Positions 11,812 through 24,700 of a stretch of 64,000 bases of DNA are shown here, one piece after another. The position numbers and the translations under genes are program-made. The notes beneath the pieces were generated by a model. It was not told the DNA's origin. It saw only the letters and a program-made list of their open reading frames with translations, and ran no database searches. Source of the stretch: Tethya wilhelma (taxonomy: Eukaryota > Porifera > Demospongiae > Tethyida > Tethyidae); NCBI GenBank assembly GCA_964030475.1, contig CAXIPT010000002.1:10426458-10490457 (forward strand), read 5' to 3'. The first letter of the stretch is position 1, and each line of letters begins with the position of its first letter.

Positions 11812-14800
11812 TCATATTCTAGAGTCTGGTCGTTCAGCTGCAGCAGTGGTAGTGTCCAAGAAGGAGACGTGTTCAAAGTCAATTTCATTGATGGCTGCTT
11901 TTGTCACTTCACTCGGTTTGATTCGTCCGAAATAATGCACCAAGGTGACGGCACGATGACACAGCAAGGTGAGAAACTGTACGATAATGATGAAACCATA
12001 AACGGCCAAAAAGAGAAGCTGAAAACCTCGTGGATCCAGTCCGTAGTCGACCAGCTGCGGGAAGTCGAGGGTGTAAAGAAGGGTTATCCACATGAAGTTG
12101 ACAAGGAGGAGAAGGATCAGCATCATGTTACGGAGGGTCCGGAGGGATTGCTGGATGCTTCCGATCTGTGTGAATCTTACAGTGACAGGTTTGAGTGTGT
12201 GTTCAATGAGTCCCTCCCAGAAGACAGCCTCTTCCTTGTTGAGTGTTGCAATGTCTGCTTCTGGGAGTTGCTCCAGAGTGAACTTGGTTTCACGGATTTT
12301 CCGATCAACTGCAAAGAATAAAGACAATTATTATGATACAGCTGTAACATAATTTGAGTTGCATGGTCTATAAAACATTCTTGAAAATACTAGGTTTCAA
12401 TTAGTGCTAATAATAATAATAATAATTGTTACACACACACCTTCAGATGGATAAAACAAATTCTTTAAAGCACTCTCCAGTCTTTGGATATGAGCTGTAT
12501 ACATGTAGGTATATAGGGAAGAATTACTACAAAATTAAATTTTAATTGTCACCAATAATAATCACCTAATATAATATACCTACTTCTCCTGCTACAAAAT
12601 TAATGTCATTATGATCGTAATACGTAATTATTATTCACTAAACCTACCCCTCTTGGTGATGCCCATGGCTTTCATCTGTCTTCGAGTCAGTCCCTTGAGG
12701 TTCTCAATGTCATCCTCTGTCTCATAGCCTAGGGCGTGGAACAGATTGATGTACTCTTCCATCTCGAGACTTTGTAGCCAGCTCTGAACACAGTCCTGAA
12801 GATTGATTGATAAAGGTTGATAAACAATGATGTTGAAACTAACTTTCTACTGTATGTTTGAAACGTACTGGGATGTTGGTTTCAATGGGCAGTGACGGCA
12901 GCTTTCTTGCTGCTTTTATCAGTCTTAATCTGAAGCCTCGTTCTTCAACTCCTATCTCTTCAAAATCCTACACAAACACCACATACAGCATTAACTTCAT
13001 TACTATAATACAGTAACAGTATGTAAATTTAGTTCTTACAACAGGTTGCATTGCAGCTATGAAATGCAGGTTGGTGTAACCATGTTCTTCAAAGTTGTGT
13101 GCCAAGTCCTAATGAATAATGACAACTGATTATATGACCAGTGTATGAAAAAATTTTGAGTGTTTTTCAGCACTTGATGTTACAGTAAACAGTGCTGTGA
13201 GCTAACATTTGTGCAAGACTTACTCCACAGCCTAGCAAGTTGAGCCAGGTGTAGGTCTCATCATCAATGGTCTTGTGGTGCACAGGCACCTTGGTCTGGA
13301 CTGGTGTTGGTGCTAGTATTGTGAAACATAATGTTTATCATTATCAGTTTTATCATGACAATGAATAGATTAATTTTTGTGATCTTTAAGTATTCACGAT
13401 AAAATGTGAATGTCACATGTCGTGTGGCATGCATATCAAACTCCTATGAATATGGTATAATATTATGACCGTATATAGCTCTCAGCTGTCAAATAAAAAC
13501 AATACAACTATGAAAAGACCTGGGTTCAATCCCAGCTAGATCTCAAGATTTTTTCCCATGAACTACTACATGAATGTGACTGCATGTGCATGGTACAATC
13601 TTTGCAAAGCATTAATGCACACTAATGCAGGTATCTATCCCGATCCTATGATTGTACCAGCAAACTATAGCTTGTAGGCTTTGTACTATTGCTGTCCAAT
13701 CATTTCATTACTTACATGTTTCCCGACTCGATATGCTCTCCAACTCAATTTGGTTGTCTTTCTTCCCTTGCCCTGGCTTATCTTTACCATCATCTTGGTC
13801 GTCATCATCTTTCCTCTTTCTCTTCCAAAATCGCCTCACCATCATATCTTTGAAAATGACGATCCACCCAAAGAGTCCCAACTCCCTATCTCCCCCTCCC
13901 TCCCTTGTACCCCAGCTCTGGCTGTCGAGATTAGCGGCAGAGTAGATGAGCAATACGAGATAGCCTGAGGGCAAGGCAAGGAGGTACCATAGGCAGTGGA
14001 GTAGGTTGGACCACTCTGGAAGATGGAGCAAGGCTGCAGCAGTGAAGGTGATGGCCAGGACTCCAATGTAAAGGGTAGTGGTGCTTACTGGGATCTTCCA
14101 CGAAGTGTCCAAACTGTTTATGAGGCTCTCTGCAATGCGTGCAGCATCGAGGCACTTTTCGTATTCTTCACTGGCATTTGTATTGACAAATTCGGTGCAA
14201 TTTGGAGCAGTTAAAACTATTTTCTTTGGTCCAGGAAAGAGACTGAAAATAGTATCCTTGAAGATCCCGGCTACAACAACTGCCATTATTATGGCAAAAA
14301 TGAACGTCAATACTTGAGCAACATCCAGCTGCATCTTCTGACTGCTTACGAGGCAAATAATCCCATAGATCACACTAACAGCAATCAGAATTCCGATTAT
14401 GGCCAAAATACCACCATTGGAGATCTTGTAAGCTGACTGCAGGCCAGACGCTATGACCAGGATGACAGTGGCTGGTGAAATCATGGTGGAGAAGACCATG
14501 AGAGCTTGGAAGAGGATGAAAGGAAGAGAGATGGAGTCGTTCTCTTTGTTGATGGTCTTAAAGTCGAATATCAGCATGGCAAGGTTGGCTAGCGTGGATG
14601 GAATCCATCTTCGACGTTGCTTGTAAAACTCGTTGAAATCGTTCGGACAGTAGGTCTGATCGTCAGAGATGGCACAATACTCTAGTCTCCACCCTTTCTT
14701 GATGAGGAGCGTACACAGCCAGCGATCCTCTCCCATGTCCTTCATCAGAAACTCTGTGGCGTTTGAAACTTCAGATGAGTACTCCTCAAGGACTTCTCTC

Positions 14801-17604
14801 AGAGCACGGCACCTGAACACACTGAAACAGCCAGGTGAGCATAGCACACAGCCCAAGATGTGTTCTGCTGGTTTTTGGAACCAATGTCCGATGGCGTAGT
14901 CGAAAAGTTGGTACCAGTAAATGGGTCCAGAGCCTTTGGGATGGGTGCGAGCACAGACAGCTGCAACTTTGTTGTTTGGGGCGAGCATATCGAGGAGAAC
15001 AACTGCTGAATCAGCTGTAAAATCAATATCAGCATCAGTTGTGAGGATATAAGTGTCGTTATCGTTAAGTTGGCTTTCGTGGATTCGATAGTTCAAGACG
15101 TAGTTCATGTACATGACCTGGCTCCATCTCTTTTTGGCCTTGACCTTGTTCTTGTCCTTGAAGTGCACAGTAAATCTCATGTCATTGAGCATGCCCAGGT
15201 ACCACGTGAATCTGTACCCATATGGCGTCCTCTCCTTTTGACCAGCTTTCAATCGAATGTGCAGCGTCTCCTCTAGGAGAGAGAAGAGCTGAAGACCAAA
15301 CGTTTGAAGCTGAGATCCGTTTATGGCACCATCAAAGAAGATATGAGATTCGTAAGTGTCACACAGATCGGGATCTGCTGCCTTTTGTCCCTCGTAGAAC
15401 TGGGCCACCCTGCTTATGGAAGTTAGCATCTGTTTCATTTCAACCTCATTCTCGCGATACATCGTGGAGCAAATGAATATGGTACGAGGATGGCGTTTGA
15501 GTCGGCCAGCAGTCTTGTATGTGTCTGAATCAAACGGCCTCTTCCCGACTTGCCTGTTCAGAATCATGTGCTGTTCAAGGAACACGCCATCATAATGAGG
15601 AGTCAGAAACATGTCCGTATCGGCAGAGAGGATGATGTTCATCTTGGCCAAAAGGAAGTACAACATGGCTAGCAACTCACCAACCCATAGCAACAAGAGC
15701 ACCAAAGGAGCGTAAGGCAATGCCTCTCTGAAGACGGTTTGAGGGGATGTGAATGATGGAAATACGTTGGAAGATGTGAGCGTGTACGTGCTGAGGTAGT
15801 ACCAGGCAGCACTCACTGGGGTGGATAACAACAGAGGCAGTGCCATGCTGGTGTGGCTGAGAGTCATGGTGCAAGCCGTCCAGGCGAAAATGTAGCCCAA
15901 GAAAGTCGTGATGATTTGCACCACCATCACATAGAGAGTGTCTCCTCTGATGTCGATGTGGCAGCTCTGAGAGACACACCACGGATCGACTTGGTGAGTG
16001 GTGGCAAAACGAAAGATGATGTACGATATGAAAGGATAGAGAGCAATACGAACGGATGAGGTGATGAAACCTGTTGAGGATTATTGAGAGAAAAAACAAG
16101 AGAATTATTAAATTACTAACTTGAAAATAACGCCTACTATTTGTTTAAATCACGCAATCACTCACACATGTATGTACACACACTCTGACTTACTTGACTT
16201 GTAGCGAGCCGTTCTACTCAAGTGATTCTCCCGGTACAAATGAGGTCGTGCGACCACTTCTTGAAAACGGTTGCTCCAGATGACAGACATCACTATGAGG
16301 ACAATTGGAAACCCAACCATCGGACGTATGAAGTACCTAATCCCTTTGCTGAGCATCAGAGCTACCCAGAGACCCACAAATCCAAAAATGCCGCCAACCT
16401 GCAGAAGTAGAGCAAACGTTTTTGTCGTACGTGTTTCCAAGATCTTCCAGAGAAAATGGATGAATTTTTCTGATTTAGTGAAAGGCTTGTCATCCTGGGC
16501 ATCATCATCCATTGCATTTTTTATCCTGGAGTAGCCATGTTTGTTTCTAAAAGCGGCACGAATCACAGCAGGATATTCCGCATCTTCAGAGCAGTCAGGT
16601 CCACAGCAATAGAGGCGTGTGTTTTCTCTGAGGTCGACGAGAATCTGAGCAACAAAGACCCCATTTAGCAGCAGTATCCCTACACCTGGTGGAAGCTCTG
16701 CCAGTACTAGGAACACGAACACACACATCGCTAGCACTTCTATTGTTGAGGAGACAATTCCCTGTAAAATGGACGGAAAATGGAAAGTTGTAACAGATGG
16801 TGAATAATAGTAATTGTTCTACTCATGATAGGTTACAATGATGCGGATAGAAATAATTATTATAATAATATTATTGACACAGCTGCTATATACTGAGCTA
16901 TTGGACTTTCTATATTAGTGATCTGTTTCCACATAAAACAACTTACCAACACAATGCCTACTATACTAGGCCAAGGGTATGACTTTGATGATTTCCCTAG
17001 TACTCCAAAGATGAATGCTCTGATAAAAGTGACACAACTCGGGATTATGAGTACCAGGAAAAGTTGCCAGTAAAGTGTAACTGCTTTATTTGGATCGACT
17101 GCTTGTACTGCAGGTTGTGGAGTTGTGCTAGTTGTATTAGACCCATTGTGAGATGCCAACCAAAGACGCTCAGTCAGATTAACCAATGTGAGCTTGCTTA
17201 GCACGGTGCAGGTTAGCACGGTTAAAAACAGTAGCACTCCGAAGAGAAACTTGACAGCTACTAGAACTCTTTTCTGACTCTTTGTCACTCCCGCTTCACT
17301 TTTTCTGTTTTTGGTTTTCACGTTACGGGCTAAACGTGTTCCTGGGTCTGATACCCTTGGACTGTCAGGCAGTGTATCATCAAACTTTACAGACCTATGG
17401 AAGAGTGATCATACACAGACTGATACATTTGCACAAACACTTGCAGGAATATTTGTAACAATATTATAGCAATAATTATAGCAAATTAACATACTTCTCT
17501 GGGTCTACATTCACGGATTGGTCCAGTGAATCGTCAGCTGTCATTGCTAGCACAGTCTTCTTGTCATCCAACTCAGTTATGATGCTGCTTTCATTGGAGG
17601 CCAT
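11812..17604 (-). CDS. Chitin synthase 1 with two C-terminal SAM domains
   Basis: Exons in transcript order: 17495-17604, 16947-17394, 16194-16761, 13716-16070, 13224-13312, 13040-13108, 12869-12967, 12648-12795, 12441-12494, 11812-12308. They sum to 4437 nt, or 1478 residues. A multi-pass N-terminal membrane region precedes the glycosyltransferase-2 core, with TTDADIDF, CSPGCFSVFR, MGEDRW and QRRRW. A second membrane cluster and the animal signature SWGTRE follow. After a charged linker, four small exons encode two adjacent SAM-like domains (TWLNLLGC... and SWLQSLEMEEYINLF...). The last exon has two more membrane helices around DYGLDPRGFQLLF. Such enzymes polymerise UDP-GlcNAc into chitin at the plasma membrane. 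The tandem neighbour at 18125-27167 has the same exon plan. Confidence 0.9.
13470..13545 (+). repeat. Possible tRNA-derived SINE remnant in a chitin synthase intron
   Basis: A TAGCTCTCAG stretch resembles a Pol III A box. About 40 bases later GGTTCAATCCC matches a B box. There is no cloverleaf, so this is not a tRNA gene. No second copy was noticed in the window. Confidence 0.25.
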
Positions 17605-18124
17605 GACTACTCGACTGCTGCTGTCCCTGAGAGCTAGCTACGTAGGCTGATGAGGCCCGGACTGATAGGAAGGTTGCTTTTATATTATAATTGCGAGTCT
17701 GGCCTACAGACACACGTCACCTGTCAAGTTTAGTATTTTACAATTCATAAATCACGAGAATGAGTACTAGCTAGCTTATTCATAGTGAAGGTTCTCATCT
17801 TAAATTCCAAACATGGCTGTTTCGAATTTGGCCTTCTGTTCTGGCTGCCCGCGCGCGCATATCATTATCTGCGTCTGCGCGTTATTTCTATAGACTTTTA
17901 CATCACATGTTGACGATCATTACCACCGACAATTATTACACTTGTGAGTTTCAGTATTGTTGTAATTATAAAAAAGTGTACTAAAGTCACGTACCTAACT
18001 AAAAAAAAAAAATAAAATACCAATTTTAAATCACACACACAAACACACACAATGTCATGATAATAATAATAATAATAACCAAAATTCAAAATTCACTTTT
18101 CGTATAATAACATGCAGCAACAGT

Positions 18125-18824
18125 TCAAGCATCTGAAGTGTTATATCTACTTCCCACATTAATAGTGACGTGCAGCATATCGTCCTGTGGGACGCTACGG
18201 CGTTGGTGGGTGACCTCACTACGTTTGACACGACCAAGATAGTGCACAAAAGTCACGGCACGATGGCAGATCATGGTAACAAACTGAACGACAACAATGA
18301 TGCCGTACACAGCCAGGAAGAGGAGCTGGAACCCTCGTGGGTCGAGACCGTAGTCGGCGAGGCTGGGGAAGCTAAGAGTGTAGAGGAGCACGATCCATAA
18401 GATGTTCATGAGGAGGATAACCACCATAATGGAGTTACGTGTGGCGCGCAGAGATTTGACGATGTCTTCGACTTGAGTGAACCGGGCTGATATCGGTTTC
18501 AGTTTCCGGTTGATTAAATCTTTCCAGAATTGTGCCTCGTCGCCATTGACCTTCTCTAAGTCGACTCCCGGCACATTCTCAACGATGCCCTTGGTATGAC
18601 GGATCCTCTGCTGGACTGTATGTGGAAGAAGAAGAAGAAGAATTTATTGAAGCACTGAGTGGATGAAGTGGAAGAATGAATTCAGATTTACCTGGTGATG
18701 GTTTGAGCAGCTGGTCCAAAGCATTCTTGAGTCGCTGAAGGTGAGCTGTGAAAATTAACAAACACACAAACATCACGCATGCAAAGTTTTTAACGTACAC
18801 CAGTTTACTGTTATGTGTGTGTGC

Positions 18825-18878
<54 letters not shown>

Positions 18879-19941
18879 CTAGAAGTCAAGCTCCACCTCT
18901 CTTTGATATCCCCATGGCCCTCAGCTCTCTCTCAGAGAGTGTCTTGAGGTTCTCTATGTCATCAGCTGTCTTGTAGCCCTCGGCGTGGAAGAGACCAATG
19001 TACTCCTCCATTTCTAGAGCTACCAGCCACTCTTCAATGGATTCCTTTTGGAAGAAATAAAATAAAGCATTTCAAAATATACAATTACCGTATATCGGGA
19101 AAGTTTCTTTCGAAGATGTCTCTTGCCAAAGACTTTTACATTTTAACTTTCACAGATAAGCTGTGCAAGCCCATACATATGTATGTTACGGAGAATTTCG
19201 TGGATAAAAACTTTCGTAGATGGCTCAAGCCATGAAAGTCAAACCCTGCGAAACTTTCCCGCTATACAGTATTTACCTACAGATAGTGCTTTTCCAAAAT
19301 CTAGTCTTTACTATTACTAGCTATGATGTCACTATGATGTCATACTTACTGGTAAGTCAGCCTCGATGGGGAGAGAAGGGAGAGTTCGGGCGGCCTTTTG
19401 TAGGCGGAGTCTATATCCCCTCTTGTCAATGGCAATGAACTCGAAATCCTGAAGAAAAAACAACAACCAAAAACGAAAAAACATGAAAAGAAAAATCACA
19501 GTTATCTATGTTGTGATACTGGACAGAAATTAACCATTAATAATTGTGTGTAATTTGCTGCAGCTGCAATTTAATATTAATTCAGGTACATCTCTCACCT
19601 TTGGTTTCATGGCAGCTATATAGTGTTTGTTGGTGTATCCATGGTCTTCAAAGTTAGTGGCATAGTTCTGAGAGAAAATGAAGCAAATCACAAAATGAAA
19701 GGACGCATTTTTTTTATGCTCAATTCTTTTAGCACCACTAACTGTTAATAATTAATGCTATCATTAATAATGTAACACACACACCACCACTAATCATTCG
19801 GTGATCAAACTGCTGGTACGTGCACACACATACCTCACACTCGTGTTGCTCAAGCCAGTCTAAGGTCTCTTGGTCCAGTCTCTTGTAGTCCACTCTCACA
19901 GCTGGCTCTACAGGCTCACACTCTGGAGCTAAGTATGAACG

Positions 19942-20024
<83 letters not shown>

Positions 20025-21704
20025 ACACACACAGTCATACTAAATACCATACAGCACAAAAATTTGGCGGATTTTAATATTGGCGGATTGCTGGTTTTGG
20101 TAAGGACTGCTAATATTAAATTCGCCAAACAGTCACTTTTGTGCAGCACATATAGAATACATGTATTGTTGCGTGTGCTACCGTCAAAATAAAATCCGCC
20201 AATCATGAAATTTATGACAATCTGCCAAATTTTATTCCCGCCAATATTTTGTGCTATACGGTACGTAATACGAGTTAGTTGGCAGCACCATCAAGTTAAC
20301 CTTATTAACTTTGTATACACAGCCTCAAACTGTTAGACATATTATATAAGTGCAGTGATTCACGGTTTCTATGGTTACAATAACCCCCATCACTTACTTG
20401 CTGCTCGGCTCGGAGGGACGATCCTTATCCCGACCTCCGGATCGGGCTGACGATAACCATCCTCCTCATCATCTCCCCTCCGACCTTTGACCTTGCAGCA
20501 TCGGTTGGTACAAAACACACCCACTTTCTTCATCTTCTCCCAAACCTTCTCAAACCACCCCAGCAATCCCTTATCCGCTCCACTGCTGGCCTCTCGAGTA
20601 CCCCAGCTCTGGCTGTCGAGGTTGGCAGCCNTGGTACTAGAAGTCAAACCCCACCTCTCTTTGATATCCCCATGGCCCTCAGCTCTCCCTCAGAGAGTGT
20701 CTTAAGGTTCTCAATGTCATCAGCTGTCTTGTAGCCCTCGGCGTGGAAGAGACCAATGTACTCCTCCATTTCTAGAGCTACCAGCCACTCCTCAATGGAT
20801 TCCTTTTGGAAGAAATAAAATAAAGCATTTCAAAATATATAATTACCGTATATCGCTATATCGGGAAAGTTTCGTGGGTGTCAAACTTCCGCAGATGTCT
20901 CTTGCCAAAGATTTTTACATTTTAACTTTCACAGATAAGCTGTGCAAGCCCATACATATGTATGTTAAGGAGACTTTCGTAGATGGCTCAAACCATGAAA
21001 GTCAAACCCTGCGAAACTTTCCCGCTATACAGTATTTACCTACAGATAGTGCTTTTCCAAAATCTAGTCTTTACTATTACTAGCTATGATGTCACTATGA
21101 TGTCATACTTACTGGTAAGTCAGCCTCGATGGGGAGAGAAGGGAGAGTTCGGGCGGCCTTTTGTAGGCGGAGTCTATATCCCCTCTTGTCAATGGCAATG
21201 AACTCGAAATCCTGAAGAAAAAACAACAACCAAAAACGAAAAAACATGAAAAGAAAAATCACAGTTATCTATGTTGTGATACTGGACAGAAATTAACCAT
21301 TAATAATTGTGTGTAATTTGCTGCAGCTGCAATTTAATATTAATTCAGGTACATCTCTCACCTTTGGTTTCATGGCAGCTATATAGTGTTTGTTGGTGTA
21401 TCCATGGTCTTCAAAGTTAGTGGCATAGTTCTGAGAGAAAATGAAGCAAATCACAAAATGAAAGGACGCATTTTTTTTATGCTCAATTCTTTTAGCACCA
21501 CTAACTGTTAATAATTAATGCTATCATTAATAATGTAACACACACACCACCACTAATCATTCGGTGATCAAACTGCTGGTACGTGCACACACATACCTCA
21601 CACTCGTGTTGCTCAAGCCAGTCTAAGGTCTCTTGGTCCAGTCTCTTGTAGTCCACTCTCACAGCTGGCTCTACAGGCTCACACTCTGGAGCTAAGTATG
21701 AACG

Positions 21705-21750
<46 letters not shown>

Positions 21751-24700
21751 CATACTAAATACCATACAGCACAAAAATTTGGCGGATTTTAATATTGGCG
21801 GATTGCTGGTTTTGGTAAGGACTGCTAATATTAAATTCGCCAAACAGTCACTTTTGTGCAGCACATATAGAATACATGTATTGTTGCGTGTGCTACCGTC
21901 AAAATAAAATCCGCCAATCATGAAATTTATGACAATCTGCCAAATTTTATTCCCGCCAATATTTTGTGCTATACGGTACGTAATACGAGTTAGTTGGCAG
22001 CACCATCAAGTTAACCTTATTAACTTTGTATACACAGCCTCAAACTGTTAGACATATTATATAAGTGCAGTGATTCACGGTTTCTATGGTTACAATAACC
22101 CCCATCACTTACTTGCTGCTCGGCTCGGAGGGACGATCCTTATCCCGACCTCCGGATCGGGCTGACGATAACCATCCTCCTCATCATCTCCCCTCCGACC
22201 TTTGACCTTGCAGCATCGGTTGGTACAAAACACACCCACTTTCTTCATCTTCTCCCAAACCTTCTCAAACCACCCCAGCAATCCCTTATCCGCTCCACTG
22301 CTGGCCTCTCGAGTACCCCAGCTCTGGCTGTCGAGGTTGGCAGCCGAGTAGACAAGCAGGAGGAGATATCCCGAGGGTAGGGCGAGAATGTACCATACTC
22401 CGTGGATTATGTTCCACCATTCCCGAAAGTGCAAGCAAGCAGCTAGGAGGTATGTCACTACAAATGCTCCAGTGTAGAGAATGGTCGTGCTCAAATGATC
22501 TGGGAGGGCATTGTTGGGTTCATACGCAGCATTCTTGAGGTTTTCAGCGATTCGAGCACTGTCGAGACACGTCTCCAAGTCCTTGGTTTTATTAGGCTGA
22601 TATTCAAATACGGTGCAGTTAGGAACAGTGAGCACCATCTGTGTTGGGCCATCGTAGATGGTGTCAACAATGCCTTTGAAGATACCGGCAAACACAATTG
22701 CCATGAGAATAGCAAAGATAAATGTCAGCACTTTAGCAATGTCGATCTGAGTCTCTTGGCTGGCGTAGAGGCAAATGATCCCGTAGAAAACGCTCACAAG
22801 AATGAGGATGATGGTTATAGCGTATGTGCCTCCCTCGGAAATATCGTAAGCGGACTGCATGCCAGACGTAATCACAAGAATAGTGGTGGCGGGAGAAATG
22901 GCCGTGGAAAAGATAAGAATGGCTTGGAAGAAGATGAACAGGATTGAAATGGAATCGTTATGTTTTGTGATCGTGCCAGCTTCAGAGATCAGGGTCATGA
23001 GGTTGGCAACTGTGGAAGGAATCCATCTCCGACGCTGTTTGAAGAACTCCCCAAACTCTTCGGGACAGTAGGTCTGATCTTCTGAGATGGCACAATACTC
23101 TAGTCTCCATCCTTTCTTGATGAGGAGAGTACACAGCCAGCGATCCTCTCCCATGTCCTTCATCAGAAACTCTCTAGCACTCGTCACTTCAGAGGAGTAC
23201 TCCTCAAGGACTTCTTTCAGAGCCTTGCACCTGAACACACTGAAGCAGCCTGGGGAACAGAGCACACAGCCCAAGATGTGTTCGGCTGGTTTTTGGAACC
23301 AATGTCCGATGGCGTAGTCGAAGACTTGGTACCAGTAGATTGGCCCCTCCCCCTTTGGATGGGTGCGAGCACAGACAGCCGCCACATTGTCATTGGAGGC
23401 AAGCATATCGAGAAGAACAACTGCTGAATCAGCATTAAAATCAATATCAGCGTCAGTTGTGAGAATGTAGGTGTCATTGTCGTTGAGTCCATCGGTCCTG
23501 ATTCTGTGCTGTACGTAGCTCATGTACATGACCTGGCTCCAGCGTTTCTTTGGTTTTACTTTCGTCTTGTCCTTAAAATGGATCGTAAAAGGCATGGCGT
23601 ATTCTAAGGTACCAAGATTCCATGAAAGTCGGTATCCATAAGGTGTTTTCTCCTTCTTGCAAGCTGCAAGGTTCACGTTCAGCGTTTCCTCAAGGAGAGA
23701 TATCAGCTGAAGACCATATTGTTGCAACTGGGTCCCAATGATGGCTCCGTCAAAGAAAATGTGAGATTCAAACTGGTCTCTACGGTGGTTGTAGCGCTCG
23801 GCATGTCTGGCTACCCTATGGATAGACTTCAACATTTGTTTCATCTCAATAGCGTTCTCCCGATACATGGTGGAGCATATGAATATGGTTCTTTTACCAG
23901 CCTGCTTCTCTCTGTGTCGCGGGCTGTACTGCAAACTGTCGTGGACCTTTTTCTTATTCGTCTGGCGGTTCAATATCATGTGCTGCTCCAGAAAGACGCC
24001 ATCGTAATGAGGAGTGAGGAACATCTCTCCATCTTTGGAGAGAATTATGTTCTCCTTAGCATACAAGAAATATCCGATGGCAAGGAACTGGCCAATCCAC
24101 AGCATGGAGGCAATGATGGGAGCTACTGGGTAGATATCGTGGAAGCTATAATCACCGCCCTTGTACTCATGGACAAAGGTTGGGAAGAGATCCCTGTGTA
24201 TGAGACGGGTGTCGATGTAGTACCAGAAGATCGTGATGGGCGTGGCCAGGAGAAGGGGCGTGGCCAAGCTCATACGACTCAAGGTCATAGTGCAGGCCGT
24301 CCAGGCTATGATGTAACCGAAAAAGGTCGAGATAATTTGTACGATTGTTTCCGGGAGGGAGTCCCCGCTCAACGAGATGTGGCACTTGGAGTCGAGACAC
24401 CAGGGGTCTATCTTGTGGGAGGAGGCAAACCGGAAGATAATGTACGAGATAAAAGGATAGAGAAAGAGTCTGAGTCCAGAGTTGAGGAAACCTGTGAAGG
24501 AAGATTTAAGATAATAGCATGTAAAATAAATACAGCAATAAAGTCATAGAATGTCACAAAATGTCAAAAAAAATTATTTTCAGTTACAAAATAGTGCTTC
24601 TATAGTGACACAGTTCCTTTAAATAATAAGTAAATACATGCAATAAAGTATTTGCTCTTTGCACATACCATAACTTGAACTGTAATGTTTCAAGCACCAT

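Larger units (their letters stand above)
18870..20630 (-). other. Duplicated block of chitin synthase 2: SAM exons plus end of core exon, left of an N
   Basis: The block from about 18870 to 20630 repeats 20632-22344 almost exactly, including introns, MITEs and the last 232 nt of the 2379-nt core exon (20399-20630 equals 22113-22344). CA-repeat length differs between copies. The N at 20631 joins them. Unlike the other doubled blocks, the four SAM exons sum to 411 nt and start and end in the same phase. Four SAM domains in series would therefore read through, but the stranded core-exon fragment argues for an assembly duplication. Confidence 0.8.

Noticed and set aside
11869..12352. Plus-strand frames of 86-150 codons over the chitin synthase 1 last exon
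   Set aside because: Antisense shadows. The minus-strand frame carries the conserved DYGLDPRGFQLLF segment and correct splice phases.
13515..13545. tRNA gene
   Set aside because: Only A- and B-box-like words are present; no acceptor or anticodon stems can be formed. Kept as a possible SINE remnant only.
19738..20206. Cys-Val and His-Thr repeat proteins
   Set aside because: Translations of GT/CA microsatellites at intron edges; the real coding part is only the SAM exon 19834-19928.
23719..24549. 276-codon plus-strand open frame
   Set aside because: Antisense to the chitin synthase 2 core exon, with no recognisable domain; long by chance opposite a constrained coding frame.
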